Source: Micrasema longulum (lineage: Eukaryota > Arthropoda > Insecta > Trichoptera > Brachycentridae). Taken from it: DNA of 64,000 bases. Location: assembly GCA_022494885.1 (NCBI GenBank), contig JAGVSM010002936.1, positions 124,001 to 188,000 on the forward strand. The letters are read 5' to 3'. The translations under genes were made by a program, and so were the position numbers. This document shows, one piece after another, positions 11,460 to 22,369 of the stretch. Below the pieces are notes generated by a model. The model did no database searches. It worked only from the letters and a program-made list of their open reading frames with translations, and was not told the origin of the DNA. The first letter of the stretch is position 1; each line of letters starts with the position of its first letter.

Positions 11460-11632
11460 ATCCATCAGAACTCACAATGGTTTGCTTTCGACCTATTAAA
11501 GTTAAGCCGTAATCAAATGCGGGTTATTACTAAAGCCCTTACAGGGCACTGCAGGTTAAACAAACGTCTTGCTTTCTATCTTTCCGAAACTTCTAGATGT
11601 AGGTTCTGCATTGTAGATGTGGAGACACTTAG
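11460..11632 (+). mobile_element. LINE-A fragment, 5' half of an interrupted copy
   Basis: Reads [20 protein letters not shown] then SETSRCRFCIVDVETL, the same RNase H tail as 55,776-56,540. Its continuation is at 13,321. Confidence 0.7.
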
Positions 11633-12293
11633 ATTTAGATCTATTTATTTACGACAAAATACAAAGTTTTTAAACTTTACACATTACATTACATTACATA
11701 TTTTATTTGTACGAAATATTCCCAATCAGCAAAAGTGCTGGTATGAGGGGATATTATATATGAAAAGTGACATGGTTGCTTGGATTACAAAGGGGTTATT
11801 ATTCTTATTTTGAAATAGAGCAATCTCTTAATCTGTCTTCATTGGAGAGAGGTAGAACTGAGATGGACCTTATATGCATTTTCAAAATACTTAATGCTTT
11901 AAGTGATGTCCCATCTCTGTTGCAATCAATTACTTTTCATGTTCCCAACCGTGTCACAAGAAGTCAAAATCTGCTATTTATAAAATCTTCTAAGAGCAAC
12001 TTTGGTTTTTATGCCCCAATGTCCAGAATGTGTAGATTAGTCAATTTATCACACGACTTGGAATTTTTTGGGATAGATCTTCCGGCTTTTCGTAGATCTC
12101 TTCGCGACTAAACAGTGTGGGATGAAGTTGGATTGGCATGGTTTAGCTCAAAGTTTTTGATCTTTCGTTTTTTTTAATATATTGTATACTATTATTGTTT
12201 TGCCCTTGTTTGTCTTTGCTAAATAGTTTTATGTTCTTTTTGTTCAGTTTCTTACATTTATGTTTCTTCATGTAACTGTTGTAATTGGCTTAA
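11633..12293 (+). mobile_element. LINE-B RT C-terminus and 3' UTR
   Basis: Reads LERGRTEMDLICIFKILNAL, LSDVPSLLQSITFHVPNRVT and RLVNLSHDLEFFGIDLPAF to a stop at 12,111. This is the RT tail of a jockey/CR1-like LINE. It sits inside LINE-A. Confidence 0.65.
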
Positions 12294-12514
12294 GCTAGGG
12301 TTTCCTAGGACCGTATCTTAACGGCCGTAGTGAACGGTGATGCGGTGGATAGCCGTCGTAACGTCGACTAGAGAGTGGTTTTCTAGGGAAACGGTGTTGA
12401 TAACACCGTTTTCTTAGGAAACCACTCTCTAGTCACCGTTACGCCGGTTATCCACCGCATCCCGTTCACTACGGCTGTTAAAATACGGGCACCTCTGTCC
12501 AAGGAAACCCTAGC
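12294..12514. mobile_element. 221 bp GC-rich palindromic element
   Basis: Starts GCTAGGGTTTCC and ends GGAAACCCTAGC. Arms of about 105 bp pair almost fully (GTGGATAGCC, GACTAGAGAGTGGTTTTCTA and so on) around a centre at about 12,400 (GGTGTTGATAACACC). Flanks are TTAA and TTTA. The GC content is high against AT-rich LINE sequence. Confidence 0.85.
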
Positions 12515-13320
12515 TTTAGGCCGTATATATATTATAAATAAATAATAACACAATAGTTTAAATAAAAAGTCGATAAAATAACATCACATATCACTTGTCA
12601 CACGGGCTGTAAGAACTGTTTTATTTAGGTGTTTTTTAAGTACGTATATGTTTTGTATATTTTTTAGATCATTAGAAAGTGAATTGTAAAAACTTATTGC
12701 TGTATACGAAAATCTGTTTTTTTTTTCTGTTGGTCCTTGGTTGTTCGCAAGTTAAATTATTTGATGCTCTTGTATGTATGTATGTATGTATGTTGTAGTT
12801 AAAATCAAATTAAATATTTGTCTTTATTTTATTCTATTTAAAATATATTAAATATCATTTTTATTTTTTCGGTGTAGATTAATTCCTCTAGATAGAACAT
12901 TTTTGTTATTCTATGTAAATCTGTAGTTCTAGTATATTTATTAAAATTAAATGTTACTTTAAGTGCTTTATTCATTGTTCTTTGTATTGATTATTGCATC
13001 TGTTTACTACATTGTGACCATACTATCAATCCATATACAAAGTGTGGAAGGATAAAAGCATTGTATATCATTAATTTTATACTTTTATCAAAGACTTCTG
13101 TTCTTCTCATTATTCCAATAATTGGACCTTGTTTCTTTATAACTGCTTTGATATTTTTTGTCTACGCTAATTTTTCATCCACTTCCAAACCCAAGTACTT
13201 TACATTTTCTCTTTGTTTAATTTGCTTAACTTTAATTATTGGGTTAAGTTTTATGGGGCGTTTGTTTTTTTTTTTTTAAACTCATTCACATTATATTTAA
13301 ATGTGATGCTTTACATCATA
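12515..13320 (-). mobile_element. LINE-C RT fragment, reverse
   Basis: The - strand reads KQGPIIGIMRRTEVFDKSIK, LMIYNAFILPHFVYGLIVWS and RTMNKALKVTFNFNKYTRTT. This is RT thumb-region sequence of a non-LTR element. A TATG microsatellite lies at 12,770-12,791. Confidence 0.65.
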
Positions 13321-13620
13321 AAAGAAGCTTTACCCTCGGGGGACTACTGGTTAAACCTGAGGATAAGAGAGCTCGCCCCCTACCTTTGCGAATACTTTAC
13401 GGATCTGGACTTGGAGGGGGAGATTCAGCAAAATAAGATCCCTCGCCTTGTAACCAATAGCCAGGCTCTTTAAAGACTTGGGCTAGGAGGGCGAGAACTA
13501 TTCACGGGGATCCGTCACAATAGATCTTCATAGGTCGCAGTGACGTCAAGAGCTTTTAGAGCACTGAGCCCCACCTTTGAGAATATGAATTAGAGTAAGG
13601 CTTTAACTTGATTAATTGCA
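13321..13620 (+). mobile_element. LINE-A fragment, 3' half
   Basis: Reads LRIRELAPYLCEYFTDLDLE then GEIQQNK, and the 3' UTR TAGGTCGCAGTGACGTCAAG. Collinear with the reverse copy in Oli intron 1. Confidence 0.75.
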
Positions 13621-13639
13621 TCCAGTTTCCTATCAGTGA

Positions 13640-14545
13640 TACTTAATTTTAAGGTGAATTTTCTGGTAAATGTTTAAAAAAATAATTTAAATGAACTATT
13701 TTGAAACGTCACAAGTTCTGGTGAACAATAACTAATCGATTTTGCGAGCGTTGTGATAGATTTCCGGTTTCGGGTAGACATTTTCTTTAACGTTTAGTGT
13801 ATTTTGACAGCTACGGAGCTTTACTTTTAAATGGCAGCAAAACTTATCGACGACAACTCGTGACGTAACGGGCGGAATAATTTCAAGATTACATAACATA
13901 AAAAACACATTACGATGATAATATGATACATAAAAATATTCAACAATGTTTGAGTATGTCCAAATGCTTGCAGACTGGCTGGATTTCCTCCCTAGGGAGT
14001 TATTCATTTTTAAATTTATTTCAACAGAGAGGGAAAACATTTTTGAGAAGGGTATATAGAAGTGTAGGCCTTTACAGGGCTAATGACATGTCATTGGCTT
14101 GTTTAAGTGGCCACTTTACATACTGTGCAACATTTACCATTCCGCTCATTTGGACATACTTAAACATTGTTGAATAACCTACCTGGTATATTAAGAAGTA
14201 TAAAAATTGTTTTCAGGCGTTGCCTAGTAGGTGATTTGGTTCAGCCAGATGAATCTCACCCTCGTGATAAAGGTTTCAGCTCTTTTACTTCACAAAAGTC
14301 AACAGATGGAAGAATTGAAGAAATGTGGATGTTCAAACATGGGCAGAATGGTTTTTGTTACACAGTGTGGAAAGTAGCCACTTAAACTAGCCAATGACAG
14401 GTCATAAGCCCTGTAAATGCCTAGACTTCCATATTTCCTTGTCAAAAATGTTTTCCTTCTCTGTTGAAATAAATTTAAACATAATTTTTTTTTTTTCAAA
14501 TTTTGGCTTAGTATAAACAAATAAAAATAATAAAAAACCAGAATA
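13640..14545. mobile_element. Family E element interrupted by family F
   Basis: E sequence (GTGATAGATTTCCGGTTT, TGACGTAACGGGCGGAATAA, ATGATACATAAAAATATT) runs to about 13,942. F fills 13,943-14,498. E then resumes with TTTTGGCTTAGTATAAAC and AAAAAACCAGAA, which matches the 3' part of other E copies. Exact outer ends are unclear. Confidence 0.65.
13943..14498. repeat. Family F head-to-head block inside E
   Basis: The first copy, 13,943-14,170 (+), has inverted ends ATGTTTGAGTATGTCCAAAT and ATTTGGACATACTTAAACAT. It is followed by an inverted copy up to 14,498, with F landmarks in reverse: GGCGTTGCCTAG, CAACAGATGGAAGAATTGAA, GGGCAGAATGG, CCAATGACAGGTCATAAGCC. Together they could fold into a long hairpin. 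Confidence 0.8.
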
Positions 14546-14689
14546 CTTATTTTTTTAGTACAGTCTTATGTTTTGTTTCTTTGTTTCTGGCAAAAATATA
14601 CATTATTTTACCATAATATAAATGGGCAACAAAATGAACGGCGCAGTAAGAACAGTAATTTCTTAAAAATAGGTTAATCGAAGCTAAAC

Positions 14690-15120
14690 TGGTAGTGCAC
14701 AAGAGTTTTAGTACCAACACTTATGTTTGGAGATGAAACATGGAACTGAAAGAGAAAGGATGAAAACAGAATGAACGTAGTTGAAATGTGATCTCTTAGA
14801 CGAATGTGTGGGCAATAAATGTCTGACAGGGTTACGAATGATTAAATCAGGCGAAAGTATAAATCTGAGTTAAGTATAATTGATAAGAATTAGAAATTGC
14901 CGCTGAAATGGTTTGGCCATGTAGAACGAACGAATGACGATAGACAGACGTGGCATGATCAGATAAACCAAAATCGTAAGTCTGGTCATGTCAAGTATAA
15001 GGCATGTAAAACAAAATGTATTAATTTGTGGAAGAAGCTAAGAATGTAGGCCAGGATAGATGTGTATGGCGGTTCATCCTCTCTGCATACCACTACGGGG
15101 AAATGGCGTGATAATAGTTG
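14690..15120 (+). mobile_element. LINE-D RT C-terminal fragment
   Basis: Across breaks: VLVPTLMFGDETWN, RMNVVEM.SLRRMCG, LKWFGHVERTNDDRQTWHDQ, INLWKKLRM, and TTTGKWRD at the end. Same family as 33,595-34,150. Decayed. Confidence 0.75.
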
Positions 15121-15985
15121 TAGTTTGCAAATATTTTTCCTTTTATCCGAAGAATTTTTACACCCTTTCACGCACAATCGGGCATTTGAGTTTCAAATGA
15201 AATATAAAGATCACGTCAAAACCGGCTGGAGGATAAAGAACGAATAAATATGTTGGGTATGACTGGGCGTTTGGGCATGAGTTAAGTGTCATAGTTTTAG
15301 AGGGCTCTGGGTGCGTCTGTGTGTATTTATGGTTTTATTTGAGAATAGAACCTGTTTCTTCGGTTATGTAAAAGCATTATGAAGCAAACATTGTAAGTAA
15401 AATTAATAATGTTTTATCTTGAGAGGAAACGCCGTCTGATTTTTCTTCATACAAACGTGTTACCATATTTTTACCCTGAGTTATGGAAATGTAAATATTT
15501 ACCATCGGTGTGTCTCAATAATTTTGCTTTATTGGTGAACAGTTTATTATGGCAACTAGAACCATTCGAAAAGCTATAAAAACGTCCAGTTTTATCTGCG
15601 GTCTTCGGACACACTTATAGAAATATAATAAATATATTTGAAAAATACAAAACTTACCGATACAGAAAATTTTATTTTGATACTTTGTTAATAAAAAAAC
15701 GAAATCGGTTTAGTTTTGAGGTGCGGAAAATGGGACAACGAAACGCGTATTTTATCTATTTTAGTTAGGCATAAAAGGTCGGAAATGCAATTGTCTTTTT
15801 CACACAGCATCTGGGAGGCATCTCAAGACAGTGACAGGAAAATAATGTTCAAATACATGTTTTTCAAAACTCTCTGTCATTGCATATCCTCACAATTTAT
15901 GTTCTCCGAAATACAAAAACAATCATGTATATGTACATATTATTATTATTATTATTATTTAACACTTTATATATATATCCAATAT
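15121..15985. other. No gene seen; ATT and TA microsatellites at the end
   Basis: A 93-codon frame (15,716-15,997) runs into ATT/TA repeats and has no motif. TATAAAAA near 15,575 is isolated. Confidence 0.4.
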
Positions 15986-15989
15986 ATAT

Positions 15990-16126
15990 ACATATAAGGG
16001 CGAGCATATTGTCTTAAGGCAATTTCTTCCTACCTACCCAAACCGTTCAGTTTGAGAAAATTACAAATATATGGACATATTAAAGCTTACAATTTTATTC
16101 AAAAATTAAAAACAAAGATTAACAAA

Positions 16127-16170
<44 letters not shown>

Positions 16171-16270
16171 GAACACTATACTATGAAGAGATGAGAGAAG
16201 ATGGGAAGGAAAGAAGAGGGATAAAGGACCAATTGAAATATTTAATAGTGACATTTCAATTTCGACTTAA
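15990..16270 (-). mobile_element. LINE-J 3' end, reverse
   Basis: AAGGCAATTTCTTCCTACCT and CCAAACCGTTCAGTTTGAGA are the exact reverse of 35,920-35,980. It is interrupted by a (TA)n run at 16,131-16,166. Confidence 0.75.
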
Positions 16271-18237
16271 ATGTTAATAAAAAAGGGGCGTCTCTAACAT
16301 TAGTGGGTAGATTTATCTAATTTAAGAAAATACAATAATTGATATCAAACTTCAAATTCTGTTCATTTAATATAATATACGAATATGTACGCAAATCTAG
16401 CAATATAAAAGCATAGCCGGGTTCAGCTTGTACTTAATAAAAATGAGCTCACTACACTGATTTACAATACCGGTATTGTAAATGGAACAGAAAACTAATT
16501 TTGTCCCACATAATAGTCATGGATTTTTAAAAAAAAGGTTTAATGTTTAATGTTAATTGAATTAATAAAATGGGTAAACATTATACTATATGGTGATTCT
16601 TAAATTTCGAGATGCACATAGTATATAAATTAACATTTACAAGAAAAGGTAACATCAATTTTGTTATTGTATTAATTCAAGAGTTTATGTTATATTATAA
16701 GCATGAAATTTTCTGCAACATTGTTTAAAAAATGGCCCCCTTATTCGTTATAAGCAACCCAATGTTGCCAAACTTAGTTTAATTTGAAAATAATTATAAC
16801 GATAACAATAAATCAGTGTCAAGTGACAAAGTAAAGATTATGTGAAGAAGTATTTTCTGTTAAAAAGGCGCCTGCGCTGGGTTTTTTCTAAAGAAATATT
16901 ATTTCCCATTAATAATGCCTTCGTTTATTCAGACTTAAACAGTAAGATTTATTGGGATCGTTTTTTTATAAAAATAATTTTTCATTTAAAAAATCTTCTG
17001 TATTGAAAATACAAGTCCCATAATAGCGATCAGGAGATTAGATTCATAATTATATAAGTCTAAATCTTGTGCTCATATCTTAAGAAATTTAAGTTGTTTA
17101 ACTTTCTCAACTCCAATAAATATATTTTTGGATTAAATAGTTTAAAATATATAAGAAAAAACACAGCTGCTGAAAAATCTATCATCACTTTTGTAAATTA
17201 AAATGAGCCACAATGTCTTCAAACAATAACAACTACACAAAACACATAAAGAGAACATAAATCAAAAATACTAGAAAGTTAGTAAAAAGCTCGTATTACG
17301 TGAGTCGTGGTTCGTGGCACAAGAACTTGTTCAAGATTTGATTCAATGAATACTGTTTCGTGTAATACATAAATTAAGGGAAATACGTTTTAAAATTCAA
17401 AAAAATTAGAACACATTTTAGTTTTTAACAAAAGTTTTAACGCCTGTAATACTGTTAACTGTCAACTTCAACTGTCAACGGGTGTTTGTTATTGCTTGTG
17501 TTACTTTATTCGTCTTCGCTTTTGTTTCACTGCACTTTTTTATGGGAAATACTGATTTTTTACTAAGTTTCCTCCCACGTTATTTTAGAAACCTTATGTT
17601 GATTGTTGATTGCAGAATAATATATTCTTAGTTGTCGGTAGTCGCGTCGTACCAATAGCTCGTTTTTTAAATTGTAAATTGTGAAACTGCTCGTTATCTG
17701 TCATGGTGCCGAAAACATTTAAGTACTGGGTATGCTTTTTAAATCCCAGAAACTATCCCGTGTCTAAAAGCAAATAAAATAGCCAAAGGTTTGGCTCAAT
17801 AATTATTTTACAAGAAATTGTACAAGATCTCGCCCAAGATCTCGTAACATTTTTTGATCCACGTTGTGCAAGTTTTATATTAATTTCTGATCAAAAAGCT
17901 CATATTATGCTTATACTCGTATGTATATACACAAGGCTTATAAGCCGTATGGCTTACGATAGCTTACAATATTAAGCTAATATGCGAGTACGTAGCTTAC
18001 ATTTGATTTAATTTACTTATGTTTTTTAAAGCTGTACAAGGCTAATAGAACTAGCATTTAGTACCTAATGTTTATTGTGATAAAATAAAATAAAATACAT
18101 TTTAACTTACATTATAGAACACAACATCGTGTCATTACACAAGTATTAAAAAAAATCCTACTTCGAATCTTTCGTATATTCTTAAAACGTTTATATTTAT
18201 TTTTCTTCGAATCATTAATGTTTTTATTTCTTATTTT
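16271..18237. other. AT-rich, 2 kb, no gene seen
   Basis: No coding exon, RNA or familiar repeat recognised. Confidence 0.45.
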
Positions 18238-18633
18238 AAATAAGGAAGTTCAGTGCTACAGGAAATTTGGTTAAAAAATGTTTTTATAGGCGCCATACAA
18301 ATTAGGGCATTAAATTGTACGGCAAATTTTCTAATGAAAACATTTTTTTTAAATAACAACGAACCGCTTTGATCGACGGCACGACGGTTCTTCCGAATCA
18401 GCTAATGATAGACTTTTGTGATAGATTTCCGGTTTGCATGAAGCCAGTTCACTAATCAGCAGAACTCACTGAAGAGAAGTTGCGACGTCACACATGGAGT
18501 AATTTTAATATTACGAAATTTTAAAAAATCAACTGATAATATGATGCATAAAAGCAATTCAAATAGAAAATTTCTTCAACAGTCTATTGACAAATAAAAA
18601 AATAAAAAAAGAAAAGCACTGAACCTCCGTATT
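18238..18633. mobile_element. Family E copy
   Basis: Begins TAAGGAAGTTCAGTGCTACA and ends AAGCACTGAACCTCCGTATT. Interior landmarks: GTGATAGATTTCCGGTTTGC, GCAGAACTCACTGAAGAGA, GAGTAATTTTAATATTACGA. Terminal inverted repeats of about 15-18 bp; non-coding. Confidence 0.75.
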
Positions 18634-19504
18634 CAGCGGTGAATATGTAAATTTGTGAATATAATGACTATAAAAAAATACTTTTCATCCCTTCAAGCCC
18701 CAGACCGGTACTAAATGTTGTTTAATGAACGCACATAAGGGATACTAAACGCTAATTAGGAATTCATTTCTTTCATTTGAGCAATTTAACTTTCGTCCCT
18801 TTGCTGGATTTCTTCAAACAAAATGAATGTCGTTTGTAAATTCACCCGAGTGAAAAACGCAAGGGACGATCTATGAAATTCTTTTTTTCTCTTTTACGAA
18901 AGTGAATCAGGAAAAATACCCCATCATATTTCAAATTCGTTTCGTTTTACATTTACTCCTTCATTAGCATCAGAAACATTATTTTTGTAGCTTGGTAAAA
19001 TACCGTAATACTTAAGGATAAGGAACTAGACAGTAGTAAAAAAAAGGTGACAAATAAAAATATTTTTTAATGAAATTTTCAGAATTTTTCTTTGTTTTAG
19101 ATTATTACGCGTTCTGATATCAAAAAAACAAATTGTTGTGGGTATAAGTATTTAAATTGAGAAAAACACTAACGGTATTAACTGTTACTTGATTTCATGA
19201 CAAAAAATATATACTTATTGAATTACGTGATTTTCATCAAAATGGTGATTTATAATGAAATTGCATCAATGACTATCTCTAGAAATGAGTTTTTTTTATA
19301 CTTTTAACAATTTTTACAAAAATTTGTTTAATTTCTAATAAAATGTGATAAATTTTGTACATATACATGTATTATTTTTCAGTAAAAACTACTACGTACA
19401 CTAAATAACTCCAAAAATAAAATACAACTACCCAAACTAATATGTACGAAGAAAAATAGTTCGTTCGGGAATTTAATAAAATAAAAAAGTGCCTACACTT
19501 TTAG
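18634..19504. other. AT-rich, no gene seen
   Basis: Nothing recognised. Confidence 0.45.
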
Positions 19505-19575
19505 CCACAATTGTAGATGTGTGAACATAGGCAGAATATTGAATGTTATACAAAGTGTAAAGTAATTGCCTAACA
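19505..19575 (-). repeat. Family F short fragment
   Basis: GTGTGAACATAGGCAGAATA and GTTATACAAAGTGTAAAGTA match reverse F. Confidence 0.55.
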
Positions 19576-19972
19576 CGTTTATCATCATGAAGTAAATTTT
19601 CAGGCGCACGAACTACTCTTCTTTTTCAGTAGAAAAATATATGACATAATAATATGTATTTATTTTTGAGCGCTCCTTTTAGAAGTATGATTAAAGTGAC
19701 GAGCCAACAGTTTTCAGGAATTTTCACGAACGAATTTGAGAACTCAAATATTTTTTGAATTTCAGACATTAGAACATCTTTTAAAGTAGATGATAAATAA
19801 TAGGGAAACGCTTTTTAAATAATGAAATATGTATGTATTTCTAGGGAAATAACAGATGTATTTTAATCCATTAACAAGTATTACTGTTATTTTTTTACAT
19901 TTGTGCTCTGTAATAAATTGCACACCTCACACTCAAACAACGCTATCAAATTGTAGAACTTTACTTTTAAAA
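19576..19972. other. AT-rich; would be 3' flank of the orphan exon
   Basis: Possible - strand poly(A) words lie near 19,862 (ATTAAA) and 19,663 (AATAAA). Confidence 0.3.
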
Positions 19973-20108
19973 TCAGTGTTTAGTTCTCCAAACTTCTAAA
20001 CCATGAATATTCTCCGTCACAAGTTTGGCAACAACATTACTTCCAGTAATAGTCCTGTTAATTGGACTCCATGAGTCTGTGATTTGATGCCATTCACTGG
20101 TCAATGGT
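19973..20108 (-). CDS. Candidate terminal exon of an unrecognised host gene
   Basis: The - strand acceptor GTTGGTTTTTTCTCATAG is followed by one base of a split codon and then 44 codons: PLTSEWHQITDSWSPINRTI, TGSNVVAKLVTENIHGLEVW and RTKH, with TGA at 19,975-19,973. The composition is soluble-protein-like, unlike the Phe/Ile/Lys-rich chance frames nearby, and it does not belong to any repeat family here. I do not recognise the protein. Further exons, if real, lie at higher coordinates on the - strand, and I could not find one in the next kilobase. It could also be a chance frame or a gene remnant. Confidence 0.4.
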
Positions 20109-20489
20109 CTATGAGAAAAAACCAACAACTCATTAAACATCGATAACTAATATAACAAGCGTCATTTCGGAAATAAAGTCGTAATGGGTATTTTTGCAAT
20201 TTGGGAATAACGTTTAAAATACCATATACAGGAGAGGGCATAATAAATGGATAACCTACGGATAGGAGATATCATGATGGTTTAGAAAATCAAAAATTAA
20301 GTTGGGTAAAAGCCTCATTGTTTTCGAGTTGTTGGATATTTTTTGAAATTTTAAGAAAATTACACCTTTCGCCCCTCTTTCCGGTGGTAAGATTACAAAT
20401 CATTGAAGGAAAAGCTGCTCTCTCCATTTTTTGACATGATCGACATAAAATATTTATTTTTAAAAATATGTTTACACTTTAATATTTTA
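20109..20489. other. No gene seen
   Basis: Possibly intronic to the candidate exon on the - strand. Nothing recognised. Confidence 0.35.
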
Positions 20490-20625
20490 TAGTCTCTGGA
20501 CTGATACCTTAATAATAGGCTGATCAACTTATCCTTATGTAACAAACATGATCAAGATACGCTGCGATTAGAAACCAATGCAGTGCCCTTTGCACCATTA
20601 CGGAAAGTGAATGATGATGATAATA
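20490..20625 (+). mobile_element. SINE type B tail
   Basis: CTCTGGACTGATACCTTAAT, ATCAAGATACGCTGCGATTA, TGCAGTGCCCTTTGCACCAT and GAATGATGATGATAATA. Confidence 0.7.
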
Positions 20626-20869
20626 GTTACAAAATTCGACGTTTGAATCACTAACTTTGTGATTTTCTATGATAAATAATAAAGTAAATATGTTCACTAC
20701 ATTAAGTGTTAGTTTACTGTTAGCCTTAATAAATGAACAGTCATGTTCTGAAACCGGTCCAGATTACATTTATTTAGTGATTTTGCACAAAGAAAATATT
20801 TGGTTATATTATTTTTAATGTAACATTTTTATCTACATTGCAAGGCTATTTCTAAAACAAAAACAATCA
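20626..20869. other. AT-rich, no gene seen
   Basis: GAAACCGGTCCAGA near 20,750 resembles the CCGGTTTC dyad repeats; otherwise nothing. Confidence 0.4.
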
Positions 20870-21670
20870 TGTTCACTAGCATATTACAACAGAGATAAAG
20901 AACATTTGAGAAATGGGAATATAGAAGTCTCGGCCTCGTGGTGTAATGGTCAACGCGCTTGCCTACCATGCAAGAGGTCTTGGGTTCGATTCCCGGCATG
21001 GTTGATATGAAATATTTATTTCAAAGGGTGTTTTTACACAGAAAATTATGATTATGATGAATGTAAAAGTCTGGGCATCTACAGGGCTTATGACATGTCA
21101 TTGGCTGGTTTAAGCCGCCACTTTACACACTGTGAAACATTCACCATTGTGAAGTTAAAGAGCTGAAACCTTTATTTATGCGGGTGAGATTCATGTGATT
21201 GAATTATTTCCCCTACATACTAGGCAACGCCTAAAATTTTTAATTTTTAATTTTTATACTTCTTCATGGACCAGATGGATTTATCAACAATATTTTGAGT
21301 TTGTTCAAATTTTTGTAGACACGGACTGGATTCAACTCCCTGGGGAGCTGTTAATATTAACATATTACAACGTTTGAGAGTAGGTAATTTATAAGTCTGG
21401 CCATCTACTGGGATTATGAGCTGTCATTGACTGGTTTAAGTGGCCACTTTACACAATGTGTAACATTCACTATTCTGCTTATATTTGAAGATCTATATTC
21501 CTTCAATTCTTTTATCTGTTGATGTTTGTGAAAATGTCTGTATTACCTTCTCTCAAATGTCCTCCATCCCTGTTATAATTTGTTGATATTTACAGCTCCC
21601 TAGGGAGTTGAATCCAGTCCTTGTCTACAAAAATTTGGACAAACTCAAAATATTGTTGAATCATGTTTAC
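20870..21670 (+). repeat. Family F tandem-plus-inverted block, carrying a SINE
   Basis: A first F module (20,880-21,290) is followed head-to-tail by a second (about 21,285-21,540) and then by an inverted terminal part (21,540-21,665). AACTCCCTGGGGAGCTGTTA on one side matches CAGCTCCCTAGGGAGTTGAA in reverse on the other. CTAGGCAACGCCT and TATTTTGAGTTTGTTC landmarks are present. A SINE interrupts the first module at 20,937-21,069. Confidence 0.8.
20937..21069 (+). mobile_element. tRNA-derived SINE (type B) inside family F
   Basis: The tRNA-like head has box A (TGGTGTAATGG) and box B (GGTTCGATTCC), with an anticodon stem-loop CTTGC-CTACCAT-GCAAG (ACC, Gly-like). The acceptor ends do not pair, so it is not a tRNA gene. 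A short body ends in GATTATGATGAATG. It is flanked by TAGAAGTCT and TAAAAGTCT, a probable 9 bp target duplication of the F sequence. Confidence 0.8.
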
Positions 21671-22264
21671 TGTTAACAAGCATCGGTGAATATCTTGCCG
21701 GCTCGTTATAAAACGAACCTTAATAGAAGTGGAAGGCGGAAGTCTCATCAAATTATTTCAATGTCAATAGGGATTAGTCTGTACACGGTACTCAGGTGGT
21801 GCAGTGTATTGTGGTGTTCTTGTCCCAGTACGTTACCATAACACCAGACATCACGGTGCGCGGTGGCTGTAGCTCCCTCCCACACCTGCGAGGGTAGGCT
21901 AGGGGATGTTTGATGCTCGCACACACCGGAGGTAACTAGTGTATCTATTGAGGCGTACTTACGCTAATTGCAATTACGTTCCATCGGAATATTGCGCGTC
22001 ACTTGCCAACTGCATATCCGATGGTAATCAATTTAAGAGCTTACTGTTTTCAAATATTTGTTTATTTAAAAGAAACAAAAACAATATTTTCAATGCGTAT
22101 AAAGGATTCAACCCTCAAGAAACAATCCAAATTTGTAAACACCCACATAGACACATTCAAAACAAAATATAACAGAGCATGTTTTGTTTTATAACTGTCT
22201 ACAATACGAGAGTAACATCATAAGGAGCTGAAAAAAATAATCAAAAAATTAAATAAAATACAAA
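21671..22264. other. No gene seen; GC patch at 21,800-21,945
   Basis: The patch (GTGCGCGGTGGCTGTAGCTC) is unassigned. Two overlapping frames at 21,939-22,194 have no motif. Confidence 0.4.
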
Positions 22265-22369
22265 TACGAGGATTGCTACTTAAATTTTGAGATATGGCAA
22301 CACCAGTGTGAATATGTCAAATCTGACATTGTCATCGTTACTTTACAGTTTGCCATTTTTAATGGTAAA

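Noticed and set aside
20937..21010. tRNA-Gly gene
   Set aside because: The anticodon stem-loop is convincing but the acceptor stem does not close, and it sits inside F with target duplications.
7725..21660. Hammerhead ribozyme in family F
   Set aside because: GCTGAAACC and CTGTTGAC words occur near each other but the conserved CUGANGA core is missing.
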